Assembly (NCBI GenBank): GCA_041495845.1
Contig: JBGQDM010000036.1
Coordinates: forward strand, 1-29,989
Source: JBGQDM01 sp041495845
Lineage (GTDB): Bacteria > Acidobacteriota > Terriglobia > Terriglobales > Acidobacteriaceae
Length of the DNA stretch: 29,989 nucleotides
Direction: 5' to 3'
Below the pieces are notes generated by a model that had not been told where the DNA came from, did no database searches, and saw only the letters and a list, made by a program, of their open reading frames with translations. Below, in pieces: positions 7,177 to 15,844 of this stretch. Made by a program: the position numbers and the translations under genes. Every line of letters starts with the position of its first letter. Within the stretch, counting starts at the first letter, position 1.

Positions 7177-8850
7177 TCAACTTGCCACAGAAACCCTCGC
7201 CCGATACATCCCTTCAATTTCATCGCGCCAGCGAGCCGCAATCGCATCCCGCTTCAGTTTACCGTTGGCCGTCAGCAGACCGTTCTCAATGGAAAACGCC
7301 TCCGGGCAAACATGGAACGCGCGTACCTGCTTGTAATGGGGCAATTGTGCGTTGACGGCTTCCAGCGCCAGAAGTACGTTCTCGCCGGTCATGCCGCCGG
7401 TAATCAGCGCCGCCAAATATCCGCGGCCGTTGCCTACCAAGACTACCTGCGGAGAACCTGCCAGCGTTTGCGCAATCGTGTGTTCAATCGGTTCGGGGGG
7501 GACTTTGTGGCCGGAACTGAGCACGATCAGGTTTTTCGTCCGCCCAATAATTTTCCAGTTCCCCGTCCCGTCGACTTCGCCCTGATCGCCGGTAGCGAAC
7601 CAGCCCTCCCGCAGAACCTGCGCCGTCTCTTCCGGACGCTGCCAGTAGCTGCTGAAGATATTCGGCCCGCGCACCAGAATCTCGTCATCGGCGCCCAGCT
7701 TCATTTCCACTCCGGGGATGGCCGGCCCCACGCGTCCCGGCTCCACGTGTTGGGGATCATCCATGGTGCAGATCGCCGTCGTCTCGGTCAACCCGTAAAC
7801 CTGCAACACCTTGATGCCCAGCATCTGATAGTAAAGCTGCGTCTCTAACGCCAACGGAGCCGAGCCGCAGATCAACGCTTTCAAGTTGGTCCCAATCATT
7901 TTTTTCCGGATCGCGGGAAACACCAGCCACTCCGCCAGCCACAACCAGAAGCCATCTTTGCCGGTCACCTGGTGGTCTCGACCGCGCATCCAGGCGTTCT
8001 TTGCCCGCTGATAGACAGCCTGGGCTACGCCGCCCGTCTGCCAGAGTTGTTCATCCACCGCGCGGCGCATGCGCTCCAACAGCGCCGGTACATTCAGAAA
8101 ATAGTCTGGAGCGGCGGCGCGCAAATCCGCGGCAATCCGGTTCAGATCCGTGTTGAGCGCGAGCCGGCTGCCGCGGAGCAGGCAAGTCAGCAACAAGATC
8201 CAGGAACCTGCAAAACAGAATGGCAGGTAATGAAACACACGGTCTTGTCCGCCGCTGCCACCCATCAGCTGATCCAGCCGGCCCGAAGTGCAGGTCAGCA
8301 TGTGGGTCACGTTGCCGGCGGTCAACACCACGCCTTTGGATACGCCCGAAGTTCCCGACGTGTAGATGATCGTGACCGGATCGTTCACGCCCAGGGGCAC
8401 AGGCGCTTCCATCACCGGCGGGTGTGCCGCCGTGATCGCCTCACTGAGCAGCACGGTCGGTGGCGCTTCCGGCCACTGCTGCCGGAGCGCGCTGCGCAAG
8501 GATTCATCTCCGCACACAATCAGCGCGGGCGTGCAATCACGAATCATCGCGGCCAGTTCCACCGCCGCCTGGCGCGCATACAGGGGTACGCCGATTCCGC
8601 CTTCCGCCATTATGGCCAGATTTACCGCGGCCCAGGCCGCACTGTTCGCGGCTAGGAGCACACAGCGTTGACCACGCATCAGGCCAGCAGCCCGCAGGAA
8701 ACCACGCGCCCGGCCAATTTGCGCCAACAGCTCTTCGCCCGTTACCGCCAACGGCTCGCCCGAACGTAACTCCTCGAGCACCACGCTCCCGCCTGCTCGC
8801 TCCGGGCTGGAAAATATCTGCTCGCGAAAATCGGAACCTGCCGCGCTCAT
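7177..8850 (-). CDS. AMP-dependent acyl-activating enzyme (long-chain acyl-CoA synthetase-like), first copy
   Basis: The chosen start is the ATG at 8850, which overlaps the stop of the pyruvyl transferase gene as ATGA. It gives 557 residues. A further upstream start would lie inside that gene. Motifs are the P-loop YTSGTSGVSKG (163-173), the YGLTET motif, GWFATGDQGEVDGTGNWKI, GRTKNLIVLSSG, and a C-terminal TANGKLKR with the catalytic Lys. The overall layout resembles FadD/long-chain acyl-CoA synthetases more than the second ligase does. It probably supplies acyl-CoA or acyl-ACP to the reductases encoded upstream. It is co-transcribed in a tightly packed operon. Confidence 0.93.
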   Translation of the reverse strand: MSAAGSDFREQIFSSPERAGGSVVLEELRSGEPLAVTGEELLAQIGRARGFLRAAGLMRGQRCVLLAANSAAWAAVNLAIMAEGGIGVPLYARQAAVELAAMIRDCTPALIVCGDESLRSALRQQWPEAPPTVLLSEAITAAHPPVMEAPVPLGVNDPVTIIYTSGTSGVSKGVVLTAGNVTHMLTCTSGRLDQLMGGSGGQDRVFHYLPFCFAGSWILLLTCLLRGSRLALNTDLNRIAADLRAAAPDYFLNVPALLERMRRAVDEQLWQTGGVAQAVYQRAKNAWMRGRDHQVTGKDGFWLWLAEWLVFPAIRKKMIGTNLKALICGSAPLALETQLYYQMLGIKVLQVYGLTETTAICTMDDPQHVEPGRVGPAIPGVEMKLGADDEILVRGPNIFSSYWQRPEETAQVLREGWFATGDQGEVDGTGNWKIIGRTKNLIVLSSGHKVPPEPIEHTIAQTLAGSPQVVLVGNGRGYLAALITGGMTGENVLLALEAVNAQLPHYKQVRAFHVCPEAFSIENGLLTANGKLKRDAIAARWRDEIEGMYRARVSVAS

Positions 8851-10256
8851 GCGTGCGCCTCCGCCAGGCTCCGCAACGACTGGCTGAACGGGGGCAGATA
8901 ATCTTCCCAACTGTAAGTGCCGGTGCGGGCGGGAAACTCGGGATAGCGTCGCTGCACCTCTTCCTGAAAGTGGAGCCCCATGCGCGCCATCACCTTCAGA
9001 TTTTTCACCACGGTGCGCCCGATCCCTTCGGCGATGCGCTCGTTTTCCGTTCGCAGTTTTTCCAGAATCACGAGCAGCTTCCCTTCCAGGCCGGGATCAT
9101 CCACCGTCAGGAGCAGGTCCTGGTGTCCGCGCTCGTGCATCAGATTGCGAATGCGTTCGTCCATGGTGATGCCGGCAGACACCACCATCGCCGGCATGGA
9201 AGTCACAATGCCGTGATAGCGGGAAGACACCATCATGTGGCAGGCGCGCAGAATGCTGACGAGCTGGAACATGCTGTAGTCGTCAGAACTGAAGAGCGGC
9301 ACGCCGCCCAGCATTTCCGAAATCCGCCGCGCCGGGCGCGCATCCAGCCGCTCCGTCGCCGCTAACACCACGAACACGTTGTGCTGCTGGCGGAACGCAC
9401 TCACCGCGTTCGCAATCGCCGTCAGGTAATGCGTGAGCGCCTTGTCCGCGGCGGCGCCGGAGTTGTGAAAGTAGACGGAACGGTAGTGACTCTCCTTGTA
9501 GGCCCCGGTCAGACCGTGAAGCATGTACTTGCCCACCGACGCGCGCACCGGCCATTCAAACGGATTGATCGGACAGATCACCAGCACTGGGGTGGTCCCA
9601 TCCCACCCGGCCTGTTGCAGGACTTTGCGCCCGTACTCGATCGGGAGCGGCTCAAAGGTCCAAGCCGTGTCCGTACCGAGCTCCGTCGGTACTCCCAGCT
9701 CACGCAAGAGCGTGCGTGATTCCTCGTTGCGGGTGATCACCAATGACTCGCGGCAGTAGCGCGCGCACATACGCTTCACCAGCGGATCCATGTAGCCGGC
9801 TTCCGCGCCATAACCGACCGAAAGCTTGTTTTGCGCCGCTGCCAGCCCCAGCGACCCGATCATCATCGTGGTCAGCGCATTGGCAAACTTCGACTTGAAC
9901 ATCGAACCTTCACACGCCACCACGCCATGATGTTGCGGCACTTCGCGCCGCAGAAAAGGCGGGAAAATATCTGGCAGCCGGACCTGCCTCGTGTCCTCGA
10001 AGTGCCCGCGCGAGAAGTCGAAATTCTGCGTCATCACGGAGAGTTCGCAGTTCTCTGCTCCCAACACGTGCCGCACCTGCCGCAGCATTTCCTCCACGCG
10101 TACATCCGAGCCGGTATTCCGGGTGCCGTTGTAGCCGGCAAAAAGCAGCTTCAGCTTTTCGCCCCGCCGCCACGGCTGCCCTCCACCCAGCATCCAGCGC
10201 AGACGGGCGCTCTCGATCGTGCTGCTCACCCACGCTTCGAGAACAAAATCCATCAT
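8847..10256 (-). CDS. Polysaccharide pyruvyl transferase family protein
   Basis: The protein has 469 residues. Two segments identify the PF04230 family (WcaK/CsaB-like): the N-terminal GYNGTRNTGSDVRVEEM (from 41) and the C-terminal SRYHGIVTS (345-353) on the GT-B-like fold. Characterised members transfer a pyruvyl ketal from phosphoenolpyruvate onto a sugar. The protein overlaps both neighbours as ATGA at each end, so it is translationally coupled to an SDR reductase before it and a fatty-acid ligase after it. That company is unusual for an exopolysaccharide enzyme and suggests modification of a glycolipid head group, or a repurposed family member. This is inference. A second in-frame ATG lies directly after the first. 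Confidence 0.9.
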   Translation of the reverse strand: MMDFVLEAWVSSTIESARLRWMLGGGQPWRRGEKLKLLFAGYNGTRNTGSDVRVEEMLRQVRHVLGAENCELSVMTQNFDFSRGHFEDTRQVRLPDIFPPFLRREVPQHHGVVACEGSMFKSKFANALTTMMIGSLGLAAAQNKLSVGYGAEAGYMDPLVKRMCARYCRESLVITRNEESRTLLRELGVPTELGTDTAWTFEPLPIEYGRKVLQQAGWDGTTPVLVICPINPFEWPVRASVGKYMLHGLTGAYKESHYRSVYFHNSGAAADKALTHYLTAIANAVSAFRQQHNVFVVLAATERLDARPARRISEMLGGVPLFSSDDYSMFQLVSILRACHMMVSSRYHGIVTSMPAMVVSAGITMDERIRNLMHERGHQDLLLTVDDPGLEGKLLVILEKLRTENERIAEGIGRTVVKNLKVMARMGLHFQEEVQRRYPEFPARTGTYSWEDYLPPFSQSLRSLAEAHA

Positions 10257-11383
10257 GCGGCGGAATCTCCGGCCACCGGCCAGGGTTGATAGCGATAACG
10301 AAAACGGTTGGCCACGCTGAAGTTCAGGAGTGGATAACTGTAGCGCGAAAAAGGTACCGGGCTGCGGCCCAGTTCCGTGGTTACGCGGGTGTTGTCAAAC
10401 ACGGTGTTCCACAACAGATAGGGCAGAAAAACCTTCATCAGCGTGGCTCCGCGCCCTACGCTGCCCGACCGGCGCGAGAGCCAGTTGACCGTGCCGCGGA
10501 ACGGCGCCTGCAGCAGGGGCAGGTAGAGCGGGCGCATCTGGCGTCGCGCCGCCGCCAATGCAGTGGTCAGCTCGCGAAATGTCTGCGAGGCGTTGCCGGA
10601 CGACAGGTGATAAATTTCGTGCGCCGGCCGCTCCTTCTGGTGCAGGGTGACGATCGCATCCGCCACAAAATCTACGTTGACAATATCCACCCGGTCCGCC
10701 GGCCGCAGCGGCAGCACCGGTAGCCCGGCCAGAAAAACGAAGGCCTGCACCATGTCGAACTGCGTCGTCTCTGGATAGCGGCTGTCTCCCAGCACGATCG
10801 AAGGCCGGAAAATCGTACGCGGCACTTCCGGCAATAACTCACGGATCATGTGTTCGCAGAATTTCTTGGTGCGCGCGTAGGGATCGTAATCCGAGCGGTT
10901 CCAATCTACGGCCGTGTCTTCCTGCACCACTTCATTGGAGCGCTCGCCCGCCACCGCCACCGTACTCACATGGCTGATCCGCCGCAACCCATGATGGTCC
11001 TGCGCGCGCCGCCCCAGTTGCACCACTTCCAGTGTGCCGCGCAAATTCGTATTCAGGCAACTCTTCTCCGATTTCCGGTTCAGCGATGCCGCACAATGCA
11101 GCACCGACGTTGTGCTCTCCACCAGGTCGCGGTAGTCCGTTTCCGGCAAACCGAAATTCGGGCTCGTCAGATCGCCCCGAAAGATCCGGATGCGATTTTC
11201 CAAATGCTGATGAAAGCGGGGGAAATCCAGATGCAGCTGCAGCGATTGCCACAGGCGCTGCTCCGCCTCCCGTTGGTCACGCGCCCGCACCAGCAGGTTC
11301 AACGGCTCGCGATGTTTCTCAAGGACCCCGGCCGCAAGGTAGGAACCGATGTAGCCGGTCGAGCCGGTCAGGAATATTGCCAC
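10253..11383 (-). CDS. Extended SDR / thioester-reductase-like NAD(P)-dependent reductase
   Basis: The gene starts with GTG at 11383, overlapping the end of the fatty acyl reductase gene by 16 bases, and encodes 376 residues. It has the Rossmann signature GSTGYIG (7-13), a conserved HVST near 138-141 and the catalytic YARTK (Tyr169, Lys173). The arrangement is typical of the male-sterility/thioester-reductase branch of extended SDRs, which reduce acyl thioesters to aldehydes or alcohols. It could act on an acyl chain held by the carrier protein encoded downstream. An epimerase or ketoreductase role on a different substrate cannot be excluded. Confidence 0.88.
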   Translation of the reverse strand: MAIFLTGSTGYIGSYLAAGVLEKHREPLNLLVRARDQREAEQRLWQSLQLHLDFPRFHQHLENRIRIFRGDLTSPNFGLPETDYRDLVESTTSVLHCAASLNRKSEKSCLNTNLRGTLEVVQLGRRAQDHHGLRRISHVSTVAVAGERSNEVVQEDTAVDWNRSDYDPYARTKKFCEHMIRELLPEVPRTIFRPSIVLGDSRYPETTQFDMVQAFVFLAGLPVLPLRPADRVDIVNVDFVADAIVTLHQKERPAHEIYHLSSGNASQTFRELTTALAAARRQMRPLYLPLLQAPFRGTVNWLSRRSGSVGRGATLMKVFLPYLLWNTVFDNTRVTTELGRSPVPFSRYSYPLLNFSVANRFRYRYQPWPVAGDSAA

Positions 11384-13794
11384 GTGGTTCCGGTCCCCGT
11401 CTGCAAAGTTTGCCCCCCGCCGTTCTCGGAAGTTTCCGGCCCGATGGCCAGCCGGAAGTTCCGGCCGCTCCTCACTTCAACCGGACGGCCTTCAATCAAA
11501 GGATAGGTCCATCGCCGCAGCGCTGGAATATGCACTTCGATCCAGTACTCCCACCAATCCAGCGAGCGCGCATCGTAGCTGAAGTCGGCGTGCTCCTCCG
11601 GCACCAGTGCCCGCGACAGCTTCTCGATATTTTCCGCCACAAAGTCGTGCTCGTTCTCCAGAATGAAAGGCTTGAACAGGTCGATCAGTTTCTCCAGTCG
11701 CTCCAGGTTGCGTTCCGTGCGCGCGAACGGCGGTTTGCGCAGCGGTAGTGGTGAGGTGATGCGCTGGATCGACCGCACCATGGCGTGCTGCGCCGGCGCC
11801 GACCAGCGGCGATACCGCGACGGCGACACTGGAATGGTGTCGAACCGCAGGCGCAACCAATGTTCCAGCCCTTCCTGGGCGCGATAGTGTTTGCGGTGCG
11901 CCAGTCCCGTCAACTCAATGGAGCGCCGCATGTCGCACGGATTCGTAACCGAAGTCGCCAGCTGATACATGGCGTCGTGCCGGCGCTCGATCACCGCCGC
12001 CGCAATCAGCGTTATCCCCGCACACACCGCGTCCACCGGAACAATGTCCAGACGCTTGCGTTGGTTGGTCGGCAACTGCCGGAAGAATGTGCCCAGCAGA
12101 TAGGAGAGGGACGCCGAGGTGTTGATGCCTTCATTCCATCCGCGGAAAGGCTTGTTTACGGAGGTTTCCACGATGGCCGGCCGTACGATGGCGATCGCCA
12201 GCGCCCGACCATGTTTTGCGATCAGCGATTCCGCCAGACTCTTCGTATAGGTGTATGTGTTCGGCCAACCCAGCTCGCGGGCGCGGCGCGTGCCGGCTTC
12301 CGTCAATTCGTTCTTGAGCCAGCGAATCCGGTTCTTGCGAACCTGGTTTTCCAGCGCCGTGCCCTGCAACCCATGCGCCGCATGCGCTTTGCCCAACGCC
12401 TGGCGGCGCAGTTCCTCGGTCACTTCCGGACTTTCGGCCCGCGCTTCCATCGCCCGCACAAATTCCTGCTGCGTGTGCCACTCCTGCTCCGCATCAAAGC
12501 CCTCGACGTGGGCGGGCGTGTAGTTCGCACGCACCTTTTCGCTGATACGGCCATCGCGTTGGCCCGCGACATAGCAAGTGGACAGGTGGACGAGCCCGGC
12601 GCGGTCGCACCGTCCCAGAAATTCCACCAGGTTGGCGGTGGCGTCCACGTTGGCGGTCAGGGCTTCCCGCAGGTCAGGATTAAAATCGGTCAGCCCTGAA
12701 CTGTTGATGATCAGGTCGAGGGACGACCGCAGCTGCGCCGCTACTTCCTCTTCCAAGCCCAGCCCGGGCCGCGTGACGTCGCCTTCAACCACCTCCACCT
12801 TCGACCCGATGAAGCGGCCAAACCCCGCCCCGTACCTCGCCTCCAACCCATCAAAGACGGCGGACTCATCCACCACTCGTTCAAAGCGCTTCACCGCTGG
12901 GTTGGACTTCTGCCGCCGGATGAGCAACGAAATCTTGCCGATCTCAGGCAAGTCCATCAGCGTGTTCGCCAGCCACACTTTCCCGATGAACCCCGTAAAT
13001 CCGATCAGCAGCACGTGCTTTCCCGCCAGTGCGTGACGCACGGAAAGCGGCTGCGGCGCCATGGGCGAATCAAACAGCACCAGGGGAACGTCGGGAATAT
13101 TCCGTTTCCGCTCGGCGGGTGCAGTCGCGGTCACAATCGTTTCCGCGGAAAGATCCAAATCCCGTCCTAGCTGGCCGGAGTCCTTGCGCCCATCCGGGTT
13201 TCCGCCGGTAATGCGGGCAAACACGCCGCGCGGTCGCAACACCGGGTCTAGCAAACGCCCAGTGGCGATTCCGTCGCGAAACTCCAGCCGGTTGGCCACC
13301 AGCCATTTCACGCCCAGATGCTGCGCCAGCGGGCGCATGATGTGGTCCAACCCCTGACTCACCAGGACGACTTCCGCCCCCGACTCCACCAGATGCACCA
13401 ACCCCCGTACACCCGCCGGCTTGAGTCGTGGCTTCAGTTTGTACTCGAAATATTCCTCGCCCAGCAGATCGAGCCGGTCGCGGCTGACTCCACGCAGCAC
13501 GGTGTGCACCACGCGGGTGGCCAGTTTGCGGTCGGCGGCATAGAGAAACGGCCGCAACACCGCCATCAGAAAGACCAGGCCCCGACGTACCCAGCGCGCC
13601 ACGAAGGTCTGCACATTCCAGGTGAAAAACGCCACCGGGCGCACCACGCTCAGGTTGACGAGGCTCCCCTCAACTCGCCAATACACCGGTACTAGCGGGG
13701 GAACGGGCTCCAATTTGTGCTGTTCAGCCTTCAAAGTAAGGAATCCGCCGGGCGAAAACCAGGAAAGATCGCCAGCGGCCAGACAATCGTTCAT
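11368..13794 (-). CDS. Fusion of a degenerate HAD-like domain and a fatty acyl reductase (male-sterility) domain
   Basis: The protein has 808 residues from the ATG at 13794 (a TTG nine bases further upstream is possible). Residues about 35-240 follow the layout of HAD-IB phosphatases (RPFLYAADRK, VVLVSQGLD, ANRLEFRDG), but motif I reads YWRVEGSL, putting Arg40 where the nucleophilic Asp should be. Motif IV is not recognisable. From about 258 a long fatty-acyl-reductase domain follows: GFTGFIG (265-271), LIINSSGLTDF, HLSTCYVAG and the catalytic YTYTK (Tyr514, Lys518), then a FAR-type C-terminal helical region. It would reduce acyl-CoA or acyl-ACP to aldehyde or alcohol using NADPH. It is the first gene of the minus-strand operon and overlaps the next reductase by 16 bases. 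No clear Shine-Dalgarno is visible. Confidence 0.87.
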   Translation of the reverse strand: MNDCLAAGDLSWFSPGGFLTLKAEQHKLEPVPPLVPVYWRVEGSLVNLSVVRPVAFFTWNVQTFVARWVRRGLVFLMAVLRPFLYAADRKLATRVVHTVLRGVSRDRLDLLGEEYFEYKLKPRLKPAGVRGLVHLVESGAEVVLVSQGLDHIMRPLAQHLGVKWLVANRLEFRDGIATGRLLDPVLRPRGVFARITGGNPDGRKDSGQLGRDLDLSAETIVTATAPAERKRNIPDVPLVLFDSPMAPQPLSVRHALAGKHVLLIGFTGFIGKVWLANTLMDLPEIGKISLLIRRQKSNPAVKRFERVVDESAVFDGLEARYGAGFGRFIGSKVEVVEGDVTRPGLGLEEEVAAQLRSSLDLIINSSGLTDFNPDLREALTANVDATANLVEFLGRCDRAGLVHLSTCYVAGQRDGRISEKVRANYTPAHVEGFDAEQEWHTQQEFVRAMEARAESPEVTEELRRQALGKAHAAHGLQGTALENQVRKNRIRWLKNELTEAGTRRARELGWPNTYTYTKSLAESLIAKHGRALAIAIVRPAIVETSVNKPFRGWNEGINTSASLSYLLGTFFRQLPTNQRKRLDIVPVDAVCAGITLIAAAVIERRHDAMYQLATSVTNPCDMRRSIELTGLAHRKHYRAQEGLEHWLRLRFDTIPVSPSRYRRWSAPAQHAMVRSIQRITSPLPLRKPPFARTERNLERLEKLIDLFKPFILENEHDFVAENIEKLSRALVPEEHADFSYDARSLDWWEYWIEVHIPALRRWTYPLIEGRPVEVRSGRNFRLAIGPETSENGGGQTLQTGTGTTWQYS

Positions 13795-13893
13795 TGTAAA
13801 CAATCACGCGGTTAGAACGAAGCACCCTCTACCCGCTTCGCCGCAGGCGTTGATGAACCCGGTTCGCCGCCGAAAGCTCCACACATCGTGGTC

Positions 13894-13899
13894 TATAAT
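13894..13899 (+). promoter_or_regulatory. Candidate -10 box of the tol-pal operon
   Basis: TATAAT is a perfect sigma70-type -10 hexamer in the 135-base spacer between the divergent reductase fusion and tolQ. It lies 30 bases before the tolQ start, predicting a leader of about two dozen bases. The expected -35 position (around 13871) does not match TTGACA well, so activity may depend on an activator or on upstream contacts. Confidence 0.5.
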
Positions 13900-13929
13900 T
13901 GAGACAGACTTTCGGTCCTCAAAACACAC

Positions 13930-14625
13930 ATGCCTCAAGCGTTTCTGCTGGGTATTTTTGTCGGCGGTGAGATTGTCGATCTGGTTTCTCAGAGCGGCGC
14001 CGTCGCCAAAACCGTGCTGCTCATCCTGTTGGCCTTTAGTGTTCTCTCCTGGGCCATCATCCTCTCGCGCTGGAGTCAGTTGCGCAAGGCCCGCCAGCAG
14101 AGTTCGCGTTTCATGCGCGCCTTTCGCAAAGCCCAACACCTCTCCGACATGGCCGCCGTGGCGGAACAATTCAAGCCGAGCCCGCTCGCCGGCGTTTTCG
14201 ACGGTGGCTATGGCGAGTATCAGCGCCAGATCGCAGGCGGTAGCGGAGTGCGGAGTCCACTCGCCATCCAGCGTTCCATGCAGATCGCGGCTTCTGAAGA
14301 GCTGACCCGCTTCGAACGCAACCTGCCCTGGCTGGCCACCACCGGCGCGGTCACCCCGTTCGTCGGCCTCTTCGGCACCGTGTGGGGGATCATTGACGCC
14401 TTCCACGGCCTGGGAACGGCAGGTGCAGCCACGTTGCGCGCCGTCGCGCCAGGAATCTCCGAAGCGCTCATCACCACCGCCGCGGGCTTGGCCGCCGCCA
14501 TTCCCGCGGTCATTGCCTATAACCTGCTCACTCATTCCATTCGCGAATTCGCCGCCCGCACTGACGACTTTGCGCTGGAATTCCTCAATACCGTGGAGCG
14601 CTCCGCCACTGAAGGACGCCACTAA
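13930..14625 (+). CDS. tolQ: Tol-Pal system proton channel subunit TolQ (MotA/TolQ/ExbB family)
   Basis: The 231-residue inner membrane protein has three hydrophobic segments (about 28-46, 136-156 and 175-197). TolQ and TolR form the proton-driven motor that energises envelope constriction during division. The segment GAVTPFVGLFGTVWGIIDAF and the following LITTAAGLAAAIPAVIAYN are the family's conserved second and third membrane helices, with the conserved Thr residues. It heads an intact tol-pal gene order, which favours TolQ over ExbB. The start is the ATG at 13930, and no strong Shine-Dalgarno precedes it. The stop overlaps the next start by one base (TAATG). Confidence 0.93.
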   Translation: MPQAFLLGIFVGGEIVDLVSQSGAVAKTVLLILLAFSVLSWAIILSRWSQLRKARQQSSRFMRAFRKAQHLSDMAAVAEQFKPSPLAGVFDGGYGEYQRQIAGGSGVRSPLAIQRSMQIAASEELTRFERNLPWLATTGAVTPFVGLFGTVWGIIDAFHGLGTAGAATLRAVAPGISEALITTAAGLAAAIPAVIAYNLLTHSIREFAARTDDFALEFLNTVERSATEGRH

Positions 14626-15053
14626 TGGCTTTCACCACAGCCCAAGGACGCACCCAGACGTCGCTCTCGGAAATCAACATCACTCCTCTGGTGGACGTGG
14701 TCTTCGTGCTGCTCATCATCTTCATGATCACGGCGCCGGTATTGCAATCCGGCATCGAAGTCAGCGTACCCAAAACCCGCACTGTGAAAGAGATCACCGA
14801 AGAGCGCCTGGTCCTGACCATTGACCGCCAACAGCGTGTTTTCCTCGGTAACGACCCGGTCAACATCAACCAGATTGCCGAAGTCCTGCGCAAGAAAGTC
14901 CGCGACCCTCGCAATTATTCGGTGTTCGTTCGCGCCGATGAAAACGTTCCTTTCGGCGCCTTCGCCACCGTGATGGATGCCGTGAAGCGGACCGGCATCG
15001 GCAACGTAAGCATTGTGACGCAGCCCCTGGAACCGCATGGCAGCCAACGTTGA
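14625..15053 (+). CDS. tolR: Tol-Pal system protein TolR (ExbD/TolR family)
   Basis: The 142-residue protein has a single N-terminal membrane helix. The signature EINITPLVDVVFVLLIIFMI contains Asp24, the protonatable residue that takes part in proton flow with TolQ. The rest is the periplasmic domain that binds peptidoglycan and the partner protein. The start shares one base with the tolQ stop, and the end overlaps the TonB/TolA-like gene by 17 bases. All three motor genes are therefore translationally coupled. Confidence 0.94.
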   Translation: MAFTTAQGRTQTSLSEINITPLVDVVFVLLIIFMITAPVLQSGIEVSVPKTRTVKEITEERLVLTIDRQQRVFLGNDPVNINQIAEVLRKKVRDPRNYSVFVRADENVPFGAFATVMDAVKRTGIGNVSIVTQPLEPHGSQR

Positions 15054-15819
15054 TATTTTTCTCGAACACGCGGAATGGCGCCGACCGTTGCTCTGGTCGA
15101 CCGGCCTGCACGCCGGCTTTGCCGCATTCGTGGTCGCCTACGCCCTCTTCATACCGAGCGCGCGGGGTGAAGGCTGGGGCAGCGGCGGTGGCGGAGACGC
15201 GATGAACGCGCATCTTGTTAGTTCAGTCCCGCTTCCCGCTAAGCCCGACGCCACCCAGAACGTGCTGGCCAATGAGTCCGCTGGCCTGACGCAGTCGCAA
15301 CCGCAAGCGCGGCAGAATGAACCCGACGCGATCGCGATCCAGGAGAAGGACGCGCGCAAGAAGCCGCAGAAAGACCTCAACGCCAATCGCACCCGCCCGC
15401 TGCCTCCGCCCGAGGACACCAACGTCACGCCCTTCGGACAAGGCGGCCCGGTCAGCGGGCCCTATAGCACGTTCAACGCCGGCAACGCCCAGGGCGGTTT
15501 CGGTTTCACCGGCGGCAGCGGCGACTTCGGCTCCCGCTATGCCTGGTACGTGCGCGTGGTGCAGCAGAAGGTTTCCGAAAACTGGATGAAGTACGAGGTG
15601 GACGCCAGCATCCGCGATGCCCGCCGGGTCTATTTGACGTTCGATATCCTGCGCTCCGGGCAGCCCGGCAATGTGCAGATCGAGCAGTCCAGCGGCGTGC
15701 CCTCGCTGGATGTTTCCGCCATGCGCGCCATCCAGCGCATTGACACGTTTGGGCCACTGCCGGGAGATTATTCTGGCGGTAAAGTTTCGGTAGAATTTTG
15801 GTTCGACTACAAGCGCTAG
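15037..15819 (+). CDS. TonB/TolA-type energy transducer in the tolA position
   Basis: The 260-residue protein has one N-terminal membrane helix (about 22-38), a Gly/Pro/Gln-rich linker (about 45-165) and a C-terminal TonB-like domain from about 170 (YAWYVRVVQQKVSENW, then DARRVYLTFDILRSGQPGNVQIEQSSG). It overlaps tolR by 17 bases and precedes tolB, so it most likely plays the TolA role, linking the TolQR motor to TolB-Pal at the outer membrane. Unlike E. coli TolA it has no long Ala/Lys/Glu helix, and the linker is short. A true TonB function cannot be excluded from sequence alone, so no symbol is given. Confidence 0.88.
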   Translation: MAANVDIFLEHAEWRRPLLWSTGLHAGFAAFVVAYALFIPSARGEGWGSGGGGDAMNAHLVSSVPLPAKPDATQNVLANESAGLTQSQPQARQNEPDAIAIQEKDARKKPQKDLNANRTRPLPPPEDTNVTPFGQGGPVSGPYSTFNAGNAQGGFGFTGGSGDFGSRYAWYVRVVQQKVSENWMKYEVDASIRDARRVYLTFDILRSGQPGNVQIEQSSGVPSLDVSAMRAIQRIDTFGPLPGDYSGGKVSVEFWFDYKR

Positions 15820-15844
15820 CGGTGCGGCGTCAACTTGGGTTGTG

